64,000 bases of DNA from Clostridiales bacterium (GTDB lineage: Bacteria > Bacillota > Clostridia > Christensenellales > Aristaeellaceae). The stretch lies in the NCBI GenBank assembly GCA_024684375.1, contig JAIKWZ010000006.1, forward strand, positions 124,001-188,000, written 5' to 3'. Positions within the stretch are counted from its first letter, which is position 1. Each line of letters starts with the position of its first letter. This document shows, in pieces, positions 27,206-35,153 of this stretch. Below the pieces are notes generated by a model, which was not told where the DNA came from, did not search any database, and worked only from the letters and a program-made list of their open reading frames with translations. A program made the position numbers and the translations under genes.

Positions 27206-29124
27206 CTTAACCGCCTCATTTCAAGATAGAACCTTTTCTCGTCAGCTGTTCCGATAGAGAAAGCCTTGCGCGGAAGTACGCCGTTGTTTTGGATAGTATC
27301 GAACAGTCGTGATTTATCAAGGACACCAATTTTGATGCCCACGGTGTCTGGCTGCGCGCACAGTCTCAGAAGCTCAGATTCGTCATGTATATAGTCGACG
27401 GAGCATTCGGAATGCTCAGATAGGTACTCGTCAAGCCACATTTGCAAAGGGCTGACCGTGATGCTCCCGCAGCCTTCAAGCATAAAGCTTTTCGAAGAAT
27501 CCGCACAGACAAACTCAACTTCATTTCCCTCCGCGAGCCGCATGCCCCTGCACTCAAGCCAGCATGAAAATGAAGAGATCATGCCCTGCAAGTTACCGCC
27601 GAATATCGCGCGATGTATCGGATGAAACAACAGCGCTTCAGAATGAGGACTGACGATCTCACACAGTGCGTATCTCATTGGGCATATGCGCCTTTCATCC
27701 GCTCCGAGTTTCGGCTTAAGCTCCTCCCAGCAGCTTTTTGCCGCAGCGAGTGAATGATTCCCGTCTCCGACGGCGCACAAAAAGCCGTCTTTAGCTTCAT
27801 ATATCCTGTTTATCAGTTCTGACACTTCTGCCACGCTTTCCGCTTCGTCAAGCGCATAACCCGAAATGCTGCCTCCGTTTTGCATAAGCTCAAAATCGTA
27901 AAGCAGCTTATCAGGACGGGCATACTTCTGTAATCCTTTGATGCTGTCTTTATCGTCGTTGAGCAGGAGCATAACATGAGGACACTCAAGCAGCGCGCCT
28001 TTTCTGATGATCGTGCGGGCAGGGATGCGTTCAGGCACCGTCCGCTCACTAGCGCGGATAGGAAGAACAGTATCCGGAGCATAGTCATACTTCTCCAGAT
28101 CGATTTTAGCGATCAGCCCCCACCTGTCTCCCGATGGGATATGTCTTTTGCAAAGCACGAAGCCGTTGTCTACAGTTTTTTCGGCAGTCTTTTCCGCCAG
28201 ATACCTGCGCATGGCTGCATGAATATGCCCAAGATTGGATTGTATATCGTCAAGATATATCTCAGGTTGTATCAGGTGCAATGTGCTCGGAACATCCCGT
28301 GCAAGCTCTGCTACCCTTTCCCAATAAGCTTTGTTTGAAGTGTATTGGTCGCACGCGATCACAGCCCACCGATGCAAGTCAACGCTTTTTCCCGGCAACA
28401 GGATATCGGCAGGCTTTATGCCGTGAATAAATGAGGTTTTCATATTCGTCTCCGGCTTGAGCAATTCGGATTTATGGGCTATCAGCGCCCTGATCGGTTT
28501 TTCCTGAGCCGCGAACATGCGTTCATGCTCGCTCTCAAAGTTTTCGTGTGACCATCCCCGGTAAAGGTCTTCCGTCCTGTCTGTAATATCAAAGCCTGCG
28601 TCGGGAAAGTAATGCAGAGATGCGTCAAACAGTTCGGGATCATCCGTTTTGAACCAGATCTCGCCGTCCGAGGAAAGGAAACAACGGTAATCTAAAAGCC
28701 GCAGAGTATGGGTAAGCCTGTGCTTCTCCTGCCTGTGCCGTTTTGTCCACGGGTTTGGAAAGGAAATATAGATCCGTTCAACATCATCGCTTTCGTTCAG
28801 GATATCTTTGATTTTCTCGATCTCATACAGAGTGTATCTGAGATTATCGATCTCTCTCTTCCCTTGAAAGCAGCTTTGAGCATTGCGCCGGGCGACGCCC
28901 AGCACGCTCAAATTGATATCTATGCCCAAAAAATTGATTTCAGGGTGAGCCAATGCCGCCTGGCACGTGGATACGCCCTTTCCGCAGCCCAGATCCACAT
29001 ACAGAGGTTGGGACGGCCTTGCAAAAACACTTCTCCAGTTCCCTATGTGGCTTTCGGGGTCAGAGATAAAAATATCGCTGGCTTCAAGCTCTCCCCTGGC
29101 CCACTTCTTTAAACGCATCCGCAT
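27202..29124 (-). CDS. trmB: Fusion of TrmB tRNA (guanine-N7)-methyltransferase and DUF1015 protein
   Basis: One 640-residue open frame. Residues 1-215 are TrmB, which makes m7G46 in tRNA using SAM: YVDLGCGKG, NFLGIDIN, ISFPNPWTKRHRQEKHRL and EIWFKTDDPELF are all present. Residues 228-640 are a DUF1015 domain (IKPADILLPG, VIACDQYTSNKAYWERV, AVGDGNHSLAAAKSCWE), of unknown biochemical function. The junction holds an internal ATG at 28441-28443 with GGAG eight bases upstream, so a separate DUF1015 product of 413 residues could also be made. Each half has normal family length. It overlaps the Crp-family gene downstream by 4 bases. Confidence 0.88.
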   Translation of the reverse strand: MRMRLKKWARGELEASDIFISDPESHIGNWRSVFARPSQPLYVDLGCGKGVSTCQAALAHPEINFLGIDINLSVLGVARRNAQSCFQGKREIDNLRYTLYEIEKIKDILNESDDVERIYISFPNPWTKRHRQEKHRLTHTLRLLDYRCFLSSDGEIWFKTDDPELFDASLHYFPDAGFDITDRTEDLYRGWSHENFESEHERMFAAQEKPIRALIAHKSELLKPETNMKTSFIHGIKPADILLPGKSVDLHRWAVIACDQYTSNKAYWERVAELARDVPSTLHLIQPEIYLDDIQSNLGHIHAAMRRYLAEKTAEKTVDNGFVLCKRHIPSGDRWGLIAKIDLEKYDYAPDTVLPIRASERTVPERIPARTIIRKGALLECPHVMLLLNDDKDSIKGLQKYARPDKLLYDFELMQNGGSISGYALDEAESVAEVSELINRIYEAKDGFLCAVGDGNHSLAAAKSCWEELKPKLGADERRICPMRYALCEIVSPHSEALLFHPIHRAIFGGNLQGMISSFSCWLECRGMRLAEGNEVEFVCADSSKSFMLEGCGSITVSPLQMWLDEYLSEHSECSVDYIHDESELLRLCAQPDTVGIKIGVLDKSRLFDTIQNNGVLPRKAFSIGTADEKRFYLEMRRLR

Positions 29125-29133
29125 AAAAAAGCC

Positions 29134-29892
29134 TCAAACGATCAAATGTATCTCGCTGTCTGCACCGATCCTGACCGGATATTTGCTCCAGCCAATGCCT
29201 CTTGAAACTACGGTAAGGGTATTCCCGATTTTTTTTGTACCTGAAAGCAGCGCCAAATCGAACCTTCCTTCGTACTTCATCAGTCCATAGCAGTTAAATC
29301 CCAATACATTTATCTGTCCTCCGTGTGTGTGCCCGCTGAGCAACAGGTTCGGCTGCTGAAGAAACAGTTTTCTGTGAGGCGCGTGCGTAAGCAGCACACT
29401 GTAACAGTCGCGAGAGATCAGTCCCTCGGCGTCAGGGATATGCGTATAAGCATCCTCAACCCCGGCTATACACATTTCCTTGCCTGATACTGATACAGTA
29501 CTTGCAGAATTCAACAGATAATTACAGTCGTATTTTTGATAGAATAAGGCTTGTTCCCGTCTGTCTCCGCCAAACCTCAGATCGTCGTTGTTCCCAGGCA
29601 CCGCAAATACCGGAATATTCGGGAAAACACGCCTGAGTTCCTTCATCGCAATATACAGGCCCTCGTCAAACTCAGCCATATCACCGCCCAGACAGACGAT
29701 GTCCGGTGCGGTATCCCGGGCGGATTCAAATGTGATCCTCGCCATCTCGCTGTGAGATGGACGCAGATGCAGGTCAGTAATAAACAGGATACGCGCTGGA
29801 GAGTTTGCTTTTATTACGCGTACCTTAGGCTTGGCAAACAGACGCTTGCCGAATCTGATTCCCCCGCTCGGAGCAGCGAAAAACGGAGTCAT
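29134..29892 (-). CDS. Metallophosphoesterase, YaeI/YkuE type
   Basis: A 252-residue calcineurin-like phosphoesterase. Ligand motifs are FITDLHLRPSH, CLGGDMAEF, VPGNNDDLR, LLTHAPH and LLSGHTHGGQIN; the Asn pair in GNND is typical of this branch. It has no obvious membrane anchor, although many relatives have one N-terminally. It overlaps DUF6062 by 4 bases and is followed after 9 bases by the TrmB fusion. Relatives act on lipid or nucleotide phosphoesters; the substrate is not known here. Confidence 0.88.
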   Translation of the reverse strand: MTPFFAAPSGGIRFGKRLFAKPKVRVIKANSPARILFITDLHLRPSHSEMARITFESARDTAPDIVCLGGDMAEFDEGLYIAMKELRRVFPNIPVFAVPGNNDDLRFGGDRREQALFYQKYDCNYLLNSASTVSVSGKEMCIAGVEDAYTHIPDAEGLISRDCYSVLLTHAPHRKLFLQQPNLLLSGHTHGGQINVLGFNCYGLMKYEGRFDLALLSGTKKIGNTLTVVSRGIGWSKYPVRIGADSEIHLIV

Positions 29893-30602
29893 CCCTTTCC
29901 TCTAAGTTTAAGTACCGTTCGTGGAAGCGCGTCCCTGCTGTTTCCCCACGGCTTATCCGCGTTTTTATGGTCAAACTTGAGCGTGAACCACTCAATCTCC
30001 TGCTCTAAACGGGCAAGGTTTTTCATTTCCACTTCGTTCAGCTGAGATGTAAACCTTTCCAGTTCCTGCCCGTTCAGCTGTTCCGCAGCGGCGTTAAGCA
30101 GACTGGTGTAATGCTTAAGGCAAAAGCCCTTTCCGTTTTTCATTTGAGTCTGAAATGAAGGATCCTTTTTCCAAAGATACACCGTGGTATAGATATATCT
30201 GTCCATGGAATTATTTAGCCTGTCACAAAGGATGCATGTATCCGTGATCCCCGAATAATCCATTCCGCTCTGAGGTCGCCTCTTGGCAAAAAAACCGCCT
30301 TTCGTCGGCACGTTCTGCACGGCCATACGTGTTTCTCCCAGCCGAGCCATAGTCTGCTTAAGATACGTATGCGCCATGAGCGCCACACCCAGGCGTTTGT
30401 CGCCCGCCATCATAAGTTTGAAGTGCCGAGCGCAAAAACCCTTTAGATTTACCTCCTGTCTGACATCAGGCTCCATGACGCTGCCGCCCGTAAACGAGAT
30501 CACATAGTTGTTTTCGTTGATCTCCCTAAGCTCGCACAGCGGGCATTCGCAGTCTGTCTTAAACGCGTCCCAAACCGGAATAGTGTCTATATGCTGCTTC
30601 AT
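29889..30602 (-). CDS. DUF6062-type Cys-rich protein
   Basis: A 237-residue protein of a family without known function. It has two similar zinc-ribbon-like units: C20-x2-C23 with a later GFCARHF, and CILC with a later GFCLKHY. Each gives a CxxC...FCxxH ligand set. The C-terminal part is helical with a short acidic stretch. The start ATG overlaps the scpB stop (ATGA), with GGAGAA upstream. The tight linkage to scpB and parAB is suggestive, but no role can be assigned. Confidence 0.7.
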   Translation of the reverse strand: MKQHIDTIPVWDAFKTDCECPLCELREINENNYVISFTGGSVMEPDVRQEVNLKGFCARHFKLMMAGDKRLGVALMAHTYLKQTMARLGETRMAVQNVPTKGGFFAKRRPQSGMDYSGITDTCILCDRLNNSMDRYIYTTVYLWKKDPSFQTQMKNGKGFCLKHYTSLLNAAAEQLNGQELERFTSQLNEVEMKNLARLEQEIEWFTLKFDHKNADKPWGNSRDALPRTVLKLRGKG

Positions 30603-31135
30603 GCACCCAGTTCTCCTTCCGTCGGGTTCTCTTCGTCTTTAGGAAGATCGTTCAGGTCCTCAAGACCGAAATGCCGTAAAAACTTGTCCGTGGTCGAATA
30701 CAGTATCGGTCTGCCCAATGTCTCCCTGCGTCCGCATTCCTGGATAAGCCCTCTCGCCAAGAGCAGCTGTACGGAATAATCGCACTTTACGCCCCTTACC
30801 GCTTCGATCTCCGCCTTGGTTATCGGCTGTCTGTATGCAATTATCGAAAGCGTTTCCAGCACTGCCTGAGAAAGCGTTTGTTTTTTTACCGGCTGCAGAA
30901 ACATTTCCACGTATTTTGCATACTCAGGATTTATGGACAGCTGAATGTCGCCTCCATGCCGATTAAGGCGTATGCCCCGCTTGTCCAGCAAGCAGCTTTC
31001 CCGCAATTCGTCTATGGCTGGCTCAAGCTCAGCCCTTGTCAGGTTTAGCGAATGGGCAAGCGCCTCAGCGTTAACAGGTTCTCCCGCCACGTACAGTATG
31101 GCTTCCAGCACACCGCAAAGATCTTTGATCTCCAT
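30599..31135 (-). CDS. scpB: Segregation and condensation protein B
   Basis: A 178-residue ScpB, a winged-helix kleisin-binding subunit of the SMC-ScpAB condensin. It has EAILYVAGEPVNAEALA at the N-terminus, LSQAVLETLSIIAYRQPITKAEIEAVRGV (read in parts) and GRPILYSTTDKFLRHFGL at the end. The length is normal. The usual partner scpA is not adjacent, which is unusual. It lies between the CBM9-like and DUF6062 genes in the parAB gene string. Confidence 0.95.
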   Translation of the reverse strand: MEIKDLCGVLEAILYVAGEPVNAEALAHSLNLTRAELEPAIDELRESCLLDKRGIRLNRHGGDIQLSINPEYAKYVEMFLQPVKKQTLSQAVLETLSIIAYRQPITKAEIEAVRGVKCDYSVQLLLARGLIQECGRRETLGRPILYSTTDKFLRHFGLEDLNDLPKDEENPTEGELGA

Positions 31136-31142
31136 ACAGAAC

Positions 31143-31787
31143 CTACTTTAGGACCATCTCGGCAAAAAATTCCGGTCTGTGAAAATCGGGTTTGGGAGTG
31201 ATCACCTTGTTCCAGCACCCGTAATGCTCATGCAGGCGGGGCCCTGAGCATTTATAAAAATTTCCCATCATAGTGTCGCCCGCGCATGGAATCTTTCCGA
31301 AGTTTATCTTGATCAGATTCCATGGAATAACACAGCTCACTGCCCAGACCTTACCGTCAAATTCGCTGAAAGACGTAGTAAATCCTTTGATCCGTCGTTT
31401 ATACACCTTGCGGTCATATCTGCTTTCCCCTACCCCCAAATGGCAAACTCCCTTGGGGTTGATCTCAACGTTTATGTATTTGGGCGTTTCATTTGGGAAG
31501 GGAGAAAAGAAGAACTCAACGCAGCTGTCCATACACGGCATACCGCCAAACCTGGTCTCATCTGAAAGAATAGGGGCTTCATAAGCGTACATAAGCAGAA
31601 AAAGACCATTACTGTTCCAGCCGCAGGCCGCATAGCTTTCAAAGCGTTCATGATATGCATCGAGCCACGGATACTCGTCGATCTTGGCAAATTCGAGTTC
31701 TCTCCATGCGCCGGCTATTTTTGTGGGGTCAAAAGGACCATTAAAACAATATGGCTCCGAAACCGTTATCGGCCTGATCTCGTACAT
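31143..31787 (-). CDS. CBM9-like (DOMON-fold) carbohydrate-binding protein
   Basis: A 214-residue single-domain protein matching the CBM9-like family: WNSNGLFLLMYAYE, DSCVEFFFSPFP, YINVEINPKGVCHLGVG and the WAVSCVIPWNLI strand. There is no signal peptide, so it is cytosolic. Relatives are usually attached to secreted xylanases or found alone near sugar genes. It sits 3 bases after parB and 7 bases before scpB, so it is probably co-transcribed with segregation genes. What it binds is unknown. Confidence 0.78.
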   Translation of the reverse strand: MYEIRPITVSEPYCFNGPFDPTKIAGAWRELEFAKIDEYPWLDAYHERFESYAACGWNSNGLFLLMYAYEAPILSDETRFGGMPCMDSCVEFFFSPFPNETPKYINVEINPKGVCHLGVGESRYDRKVYKRRIKGFTTSFSEFDGKVWAVSCVIPWNLIKINFGKIPCAGDTMMGNFYKCSGPRLHEHYGCWNKVITPKPDFHRPEFFAEMVLK

Positions 31788-31790
31788 ATT

Positions 31791-32678
31791 CTACATTCCT
31801 CCCTGATTCAGCGCTTCAAGTATGTTCCATATCCCCTCCAGGTCTTCTCTTGAAGAATATGTCAGCACGATTCTGCCCCGGTTCTCATCACCGTCTACAC
31901 GCGCTTTGACTCCGAACGCCTCGCGAGCCATTTTTTCTACACGTTTTATTTCGGCAGATTTTGGCGGCTTTTTCACTTTTGGAGGCAACGATCCCAGCTG
32001 GACCGCCTTTTCCAGCTGGCGGACGTTAAGCCCCTGTTTTACAGTTTCCCCTGCCAAAGCAAGCTGCATCGACGCAGGCTGACCCACAAGCGCTCTGGCG
32101 TGTCCCGCAGAAAGGCTTCCGTTCTGAACAAGCTGCTGCACTTCGGGTTCAAGGCTCAGCAAGCGTAAAGTATTTGTCACCTGGCTGCGGCTCTTGCCAA
32201 GCGCTTCCGCGGTCTCGTCCTGTGTCAGACCGCATTTCTCCATAAGCGTCTTGATGCCCTGCGCGGTCTCGATAGGGTTGAGCTGCTGCCTTTGTATGTT
32301 TTCGATAAGTGCGCTTTTCAGGCGCGTCATTTCATCCCATGAGCGCACAATCGCGGGAATGCTCGTTTTCCCCGCAAGACGCGAGGCTCTGAAGCGCCTT
32401 TCTCCAACAACTATAGTATATCTGTCGCCGTTAGGATGAACGATAATGGGCTGGATGACACCTACTGACGCAATAGATTCCGCCAGCTCCTTAAGCGCAT
32501 CCTCGTCAAAGCTCTTTCTTGGCTGGGAAGAATTGATGTCAATGTCATTAAGAGAGATCTCCTTTACCGTCTCTCCTTGTAATACATCCGTTTTCAACTC
32601 ATTCTCTTCGGCATCGATCTGCGAAAACAGCGCTTCAAGCCCTCTGCCAAGCCCGTGTGCGGATGTGCGTTTACTCAT
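31791..32678 (-). CDS. parB: Chromosome-partitioning protein ParB
   Basis: A 295-residue ParB/Spo0J CTPase that loads at parS and spreads on DNA. It has the N-terminal GLGRGLEALF ParA-contact region, then EISLNDIDINSSQPRK, the CTP-binding GERRFRAS, the arginine patch ALIENIQRQQLNPIE, and an HTH with LTQDETAEALGKSRSQVTN. The start is ATG 32678, eight bases after AGGG; an ATG at 32693 overlaps the end of parA and is less likely. No good parS site was seen in the window. Confidence 0.96.
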   Translation of the reverse strand: MSKRTSAHGLGRGLEALFSQIDAEENELKTDVLQGETVKEISLNDIDINSSQPRKSFDEDALKELAESIASVGVIQPIIVHPNGDRYTIVVGERRFRASRLAGKTSIPAIVRSWDEMTRLKSALIENIQRQQLNPIETAQGIKTLMEKCGLTQDETAEALGKSRSQVTNTLRLLSLEPEVQQLVQNGSLSAGHARALVGQPASMQLALAGETVKQGLNVRQLEKAVQLGSLPPKVKKPPKSAEIKRVEKMAREAFGVKARVDGDENRGRIVLTYSSREDLEGIWNILEALNQGGM

Positions 32679-32682
32679 TTTG

Positions 32683-33447
32683 TCAGCCCTCATTTCTCTT
32701 AATCAGCTCGTCGCCCAACCTGGAATATGCTACCGCTCCAGCGCAGGCGGGGTCATACGCCTGTATTGGCAAGCCATGACTGGGCGCCTCGCTCAGGCGA
32801 ACATTTCGCGGCACGACAGATGCAAACACCTTGCCCTTAAAATGCTTTTTTACTTCGCTGACCACCTGCAGCCCGAGATTTGTGCGCCCGTCAAGCATTG
32901 TAAGCACAACGCCCTCAACTTCAAGGGCAGGGTTAAGCCGCTTGCGAACAAGATTCAGTGTGTTCATGAGCTGCCCAACCCCTTCAAGGGCATAATACTC
33001 ACACTGGATCGGCACAAGCACGCTGTGCGCCGCAGTCAGTGCATTTATTGTCAGCAGCCCCAAAGAAGGAGGTGAATCTATAAAGACATAATCATACTCG
33101 CCGCTGACGGAGTTAAGCGCAGCTTTGAGCACCTCCTCACGGCGCTCCTGCATTACGAGTTCTATCTCACAGCCTGAAAGGTCAACGCTGGATGGGAGCA
33201 CGCTCAGATTATTAAAACGCGTACGGCGTACAGCTTCATTTGCCCCGCATTCCCCGCTGAGGACCGAATATATGGTAAACCCGTTTTTGACAGTCACGCC
33301 CAATCCGCTGGTAGCGTTTCCCTGTGGGTCAAGATCGACCAGAAGAACGCGTTTGCCCTTATCCGCAAGTGCGGCAGCCAGGTTTACTGCAGTCGTAGTC
33401 TTTCCGACACCGCCTTTTTGGTTCGCCACAGCTATTATTTTAGCCAA
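32683..33447 (-). CDS. parA: Chromosome-partitioning ATPase ParA (Soj)
   Basis: A 254-residue deviant Walker ATPase. The P-loop KGGVGKTTTAVNLA is near the N-terminus, followed by LLVDLDPQGNATSG, DYVFIDSPPSLG and the PIQCEYYALEGV loop. It works with ParB in origin segregation. It lies 12 bases after the YgjP-type gene and 4 bases before parB, inside a long tight gene string. Length and motifs are normal. The usual neighbours rsmG and mnmG are absent. Confidence 0.97.
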   Translation of the reverse strand: MAKIIAVANQKGGVGKTTTAVNLAAALADKGKRVLLVDLDPQGNATSGLGVTVKNGFTIYSVLSGECGANEAVRRTRFNNLSVLPSSVDLSGCEIELVMQERREEVLKAALNSVSGEYDYVFIDSPPSLGLLTINALTAAHSVLVPIQCEYYALEGVGQLMNTLNLVRKRLNPALEVEGVVLTMLDGRTNLGLQVVSEVKKHFKGKVFASVVPRNVRLSEAPSHGLPIQAYDPACAGAVAYSRLGDELIKRNEG

Positions 33448-33459
33448 TGCTTTCCTCCA

Positions 33460-34146
33460 TTAAATCACGAGCTCCTGCCCGTGCTGTTTCAGCCATTTGC
33501 GCCAGATATCATAGTCCGGCATGCGTTTTCCGACCTCGTTCCAAAAAGCTTGTGAGTGGTTGAACACCTTTAGATGCGTCAGTTCGTGAACAACGACGTA
33601 TTCAAGGCATTCGTGCGGAGCCAGTATCAGTTTCCAATTAAAGTTCAGATTGCGCTTTGCTGAGCATGAACCCCACCTGGTGCGTTGTTCCCTTATGGTC
33701 ACACGTCCGTATGTTTCATTGAAGCTTGGAGCCCACCTGTCGATCGCAGATTTGATGTCTTCCAGCGATAGCTTGACAAGAAAACCCTTAAGCAGCGTTT
33801 TTACCTTCGCGGGTTCCTTTGTCGGAGAATAAACCGTTATGCATCCGTCACATAACAGGACTTTCCCCGAAGCAGCCTTCTTTATGAACAACGGCAGTCT
33901 TTCACCTTTGAAAAGGACGGTTCCAGGCAGTGTTTCCTGAACAGACTCCATGCGTTTATGTGCAGCGCGGAGCTCACTGATGTGTTCAAGCACAAATCGA
34001 TCGGCCAGCCTGACCGGATAACCCTTTGGCGCATAAAGCCTGATCTTGCCCATGGGAAGCGCCTGCAGAAGCAATGTGGTCCTGTTTTTTGCGCTGACAA
34101 GCGTATACTCGGCTCTGAGTGCACCTTTTTTGGCTACGCGAATCAC
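33460..34146 (-). CDS. YgjP-type (DUF45) metallopeptidase-domain protein
   Basis: A 228-residue protein with a zincin HExxH motif, H187-E188-L-T-H191, in YVVVHELTHLKVFNHS, preceded by the family marks TRWGSCSAKRNLNFNW. The N-terminal half is beta-rich. The GTG start overlaps the MreB-like stop codon (GTGA). The family is widespread and partly uncharacterised; peptidase activity is inferred from the motif. Confidence 0.9.
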   Translation of the reverse strand: MIRVAKKGALRAEYTLVSAKNRTTLLLQALPMGKIRLYAPKGYPVRLADRFVLEHISELRAAHKRMESVQETLPGTVLFKGERLPLFIKKAASGKVLLCDGCITVYSPTKEPAKVKTLLKGFLVKLSLEDIKSAIDRWAPSFNETYGRVTIREQRTRWGSCSAKRNLNFNWKLILAPHECLEYVVVHELTHLKVFNHSQAFWNEVGKRMPDYDIWRKWLKQHGQELVI

Positions 34147-35150
34147 GGCTGCTCTTCAGCTTCCCTTGCTGAAATAACCAGCGTTGAGGCTTTTTCCTCA
34201 TCCTCAAGCAGACGTTTCAGCCCCCTTGCCGCAGCATTTTCAGGTTCCGCCGCGCTCGCAGCGGGAACACCCAGCGCAGCGCTAAAACCTTCTGCGATAC
34301 CGTCAATATTCGCGCCGCCGCCGGTTATCAATAGCCCGTTGCGAAGATAATCCTCCGCAAGCTGGGGGCTCAGATCCTGCAACGACCTGCGGCAAAAAGC
34401 AATGACTTCTCCTATGAAGGTTTTGACGCAGTCCCTGGCATAACCGGGGTCAAGCCGCCTTTGCTCCGGAAGCAGCTTTGCGGGGTCGAAGACAGGCAGC
34501 GCCATTTTGCCAAGCTCAGGGCTGAAAGCTCCGTGCTTAAGCACTCTTGCGACGCTGGAGGAAATAATTACGCCTTCTTTCTGCCTTATTTCATAGATAA
34601 TTCTTTCTTCCAGGTCTCCAATTCCAAAAGGCAAACGGAAAAACAGTCCTCTTCTGCCGCCGGCAAACGCGGAGAGAGTTACCGCCGACGCGCCTATATC
34701 GAGCAAAAACTGCCCTTCGCGCATATCGGTTTCCAAGTCCGCTCCCAGCAGAGCGCACGCGTCAATGCCCACAACGCCTGCTGCGTCGATCCCCTGCGCA
34801 ACAATTGTGCCAAGCAGCGTTCGGACCATGGATCTGCTCAGGTCAGGGGATACGCACACCAACGCGTGACGGCGAACAAGCACTCTTTTTTCACCCGCAC
34901 TGATTATGCGTTTGACCCAGGAGGCAAGCAGTCCGGCATCCTCCGGGATGCCTCCCGATACTGCGCGAACCACTTTGACCCCGGGCACGGGCCGCGCAAG
35001 CAGCTCGAAAGCTTTGTCACCCCAGGCAAAAGGTATCTCATCGCCCTCTCTCAGCGCCGCGCACTGAGGTTCGGAGTAGATGCCCTTGCGGCCGACTGAG
35101 ACCATTCGAAGTGTGTCTGTTCCGAAATCGAAGCCGTAATTCCACTGCAT
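34143..35150 (-). CDS. Divergent MreB-like actin-family protein
   Basis: A 335-residue actin-fold protein related to MreB. Phosphate-1 is FDFGTDTLRM, phosphate-2 is LLDIGASAVTLSAFAGG, and the adenosine motif is LLITGGGANIDGIAEGFSAALG. The C-terminal tail adds about 25 residues after the usual end. Identity to canonical MreB looks low, and no mreC/mreD follows, so it is likely a paralogue with a different job (cell shape or a sporulation-like function). It lies in the parAB gene string, 3 bases after the mannitol-dehydrogenase-family gene. Confidence 0.82.
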   Translation of the reverse strand: MQWNYGFDFGTDTLRMVSVGRKGIYSEPQCAALREGDEIPFAWGDKAFELLARPVPGVKVVRAVSGGIPEDAGLLASWVKRIISAGEKRVLVRRHALVCVSPDLSRSMVRTLLGTIVAQGIDAAGVVGIDACALLGADLETDMREGQFLLDIGASAVTLSAFAGGRRGLFFRLPFGIGDLEERIIYEIRQKEGVIISSSVARVLKHGAFSPELGKMALPVFDPAKLLPEQRRLDPGYARDCVKTFIGEVIAFCRRSLQDLSPQLAEDYLRNGLLITGGGANIDGIAEGFSAALGVPAASAAEPENAAARGLKRLLEDEEKASTLVISAREAEEQP

Positions 35151-35153
35151 CGC

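Noticed and set aside
31791..33447. A parS site near parAB
   Set aside because: No close match to TGTTTCACGTGAAACA was seen there; CACGTG cores elsewhere (for example near 2136 and 50250) lack matching flanks.
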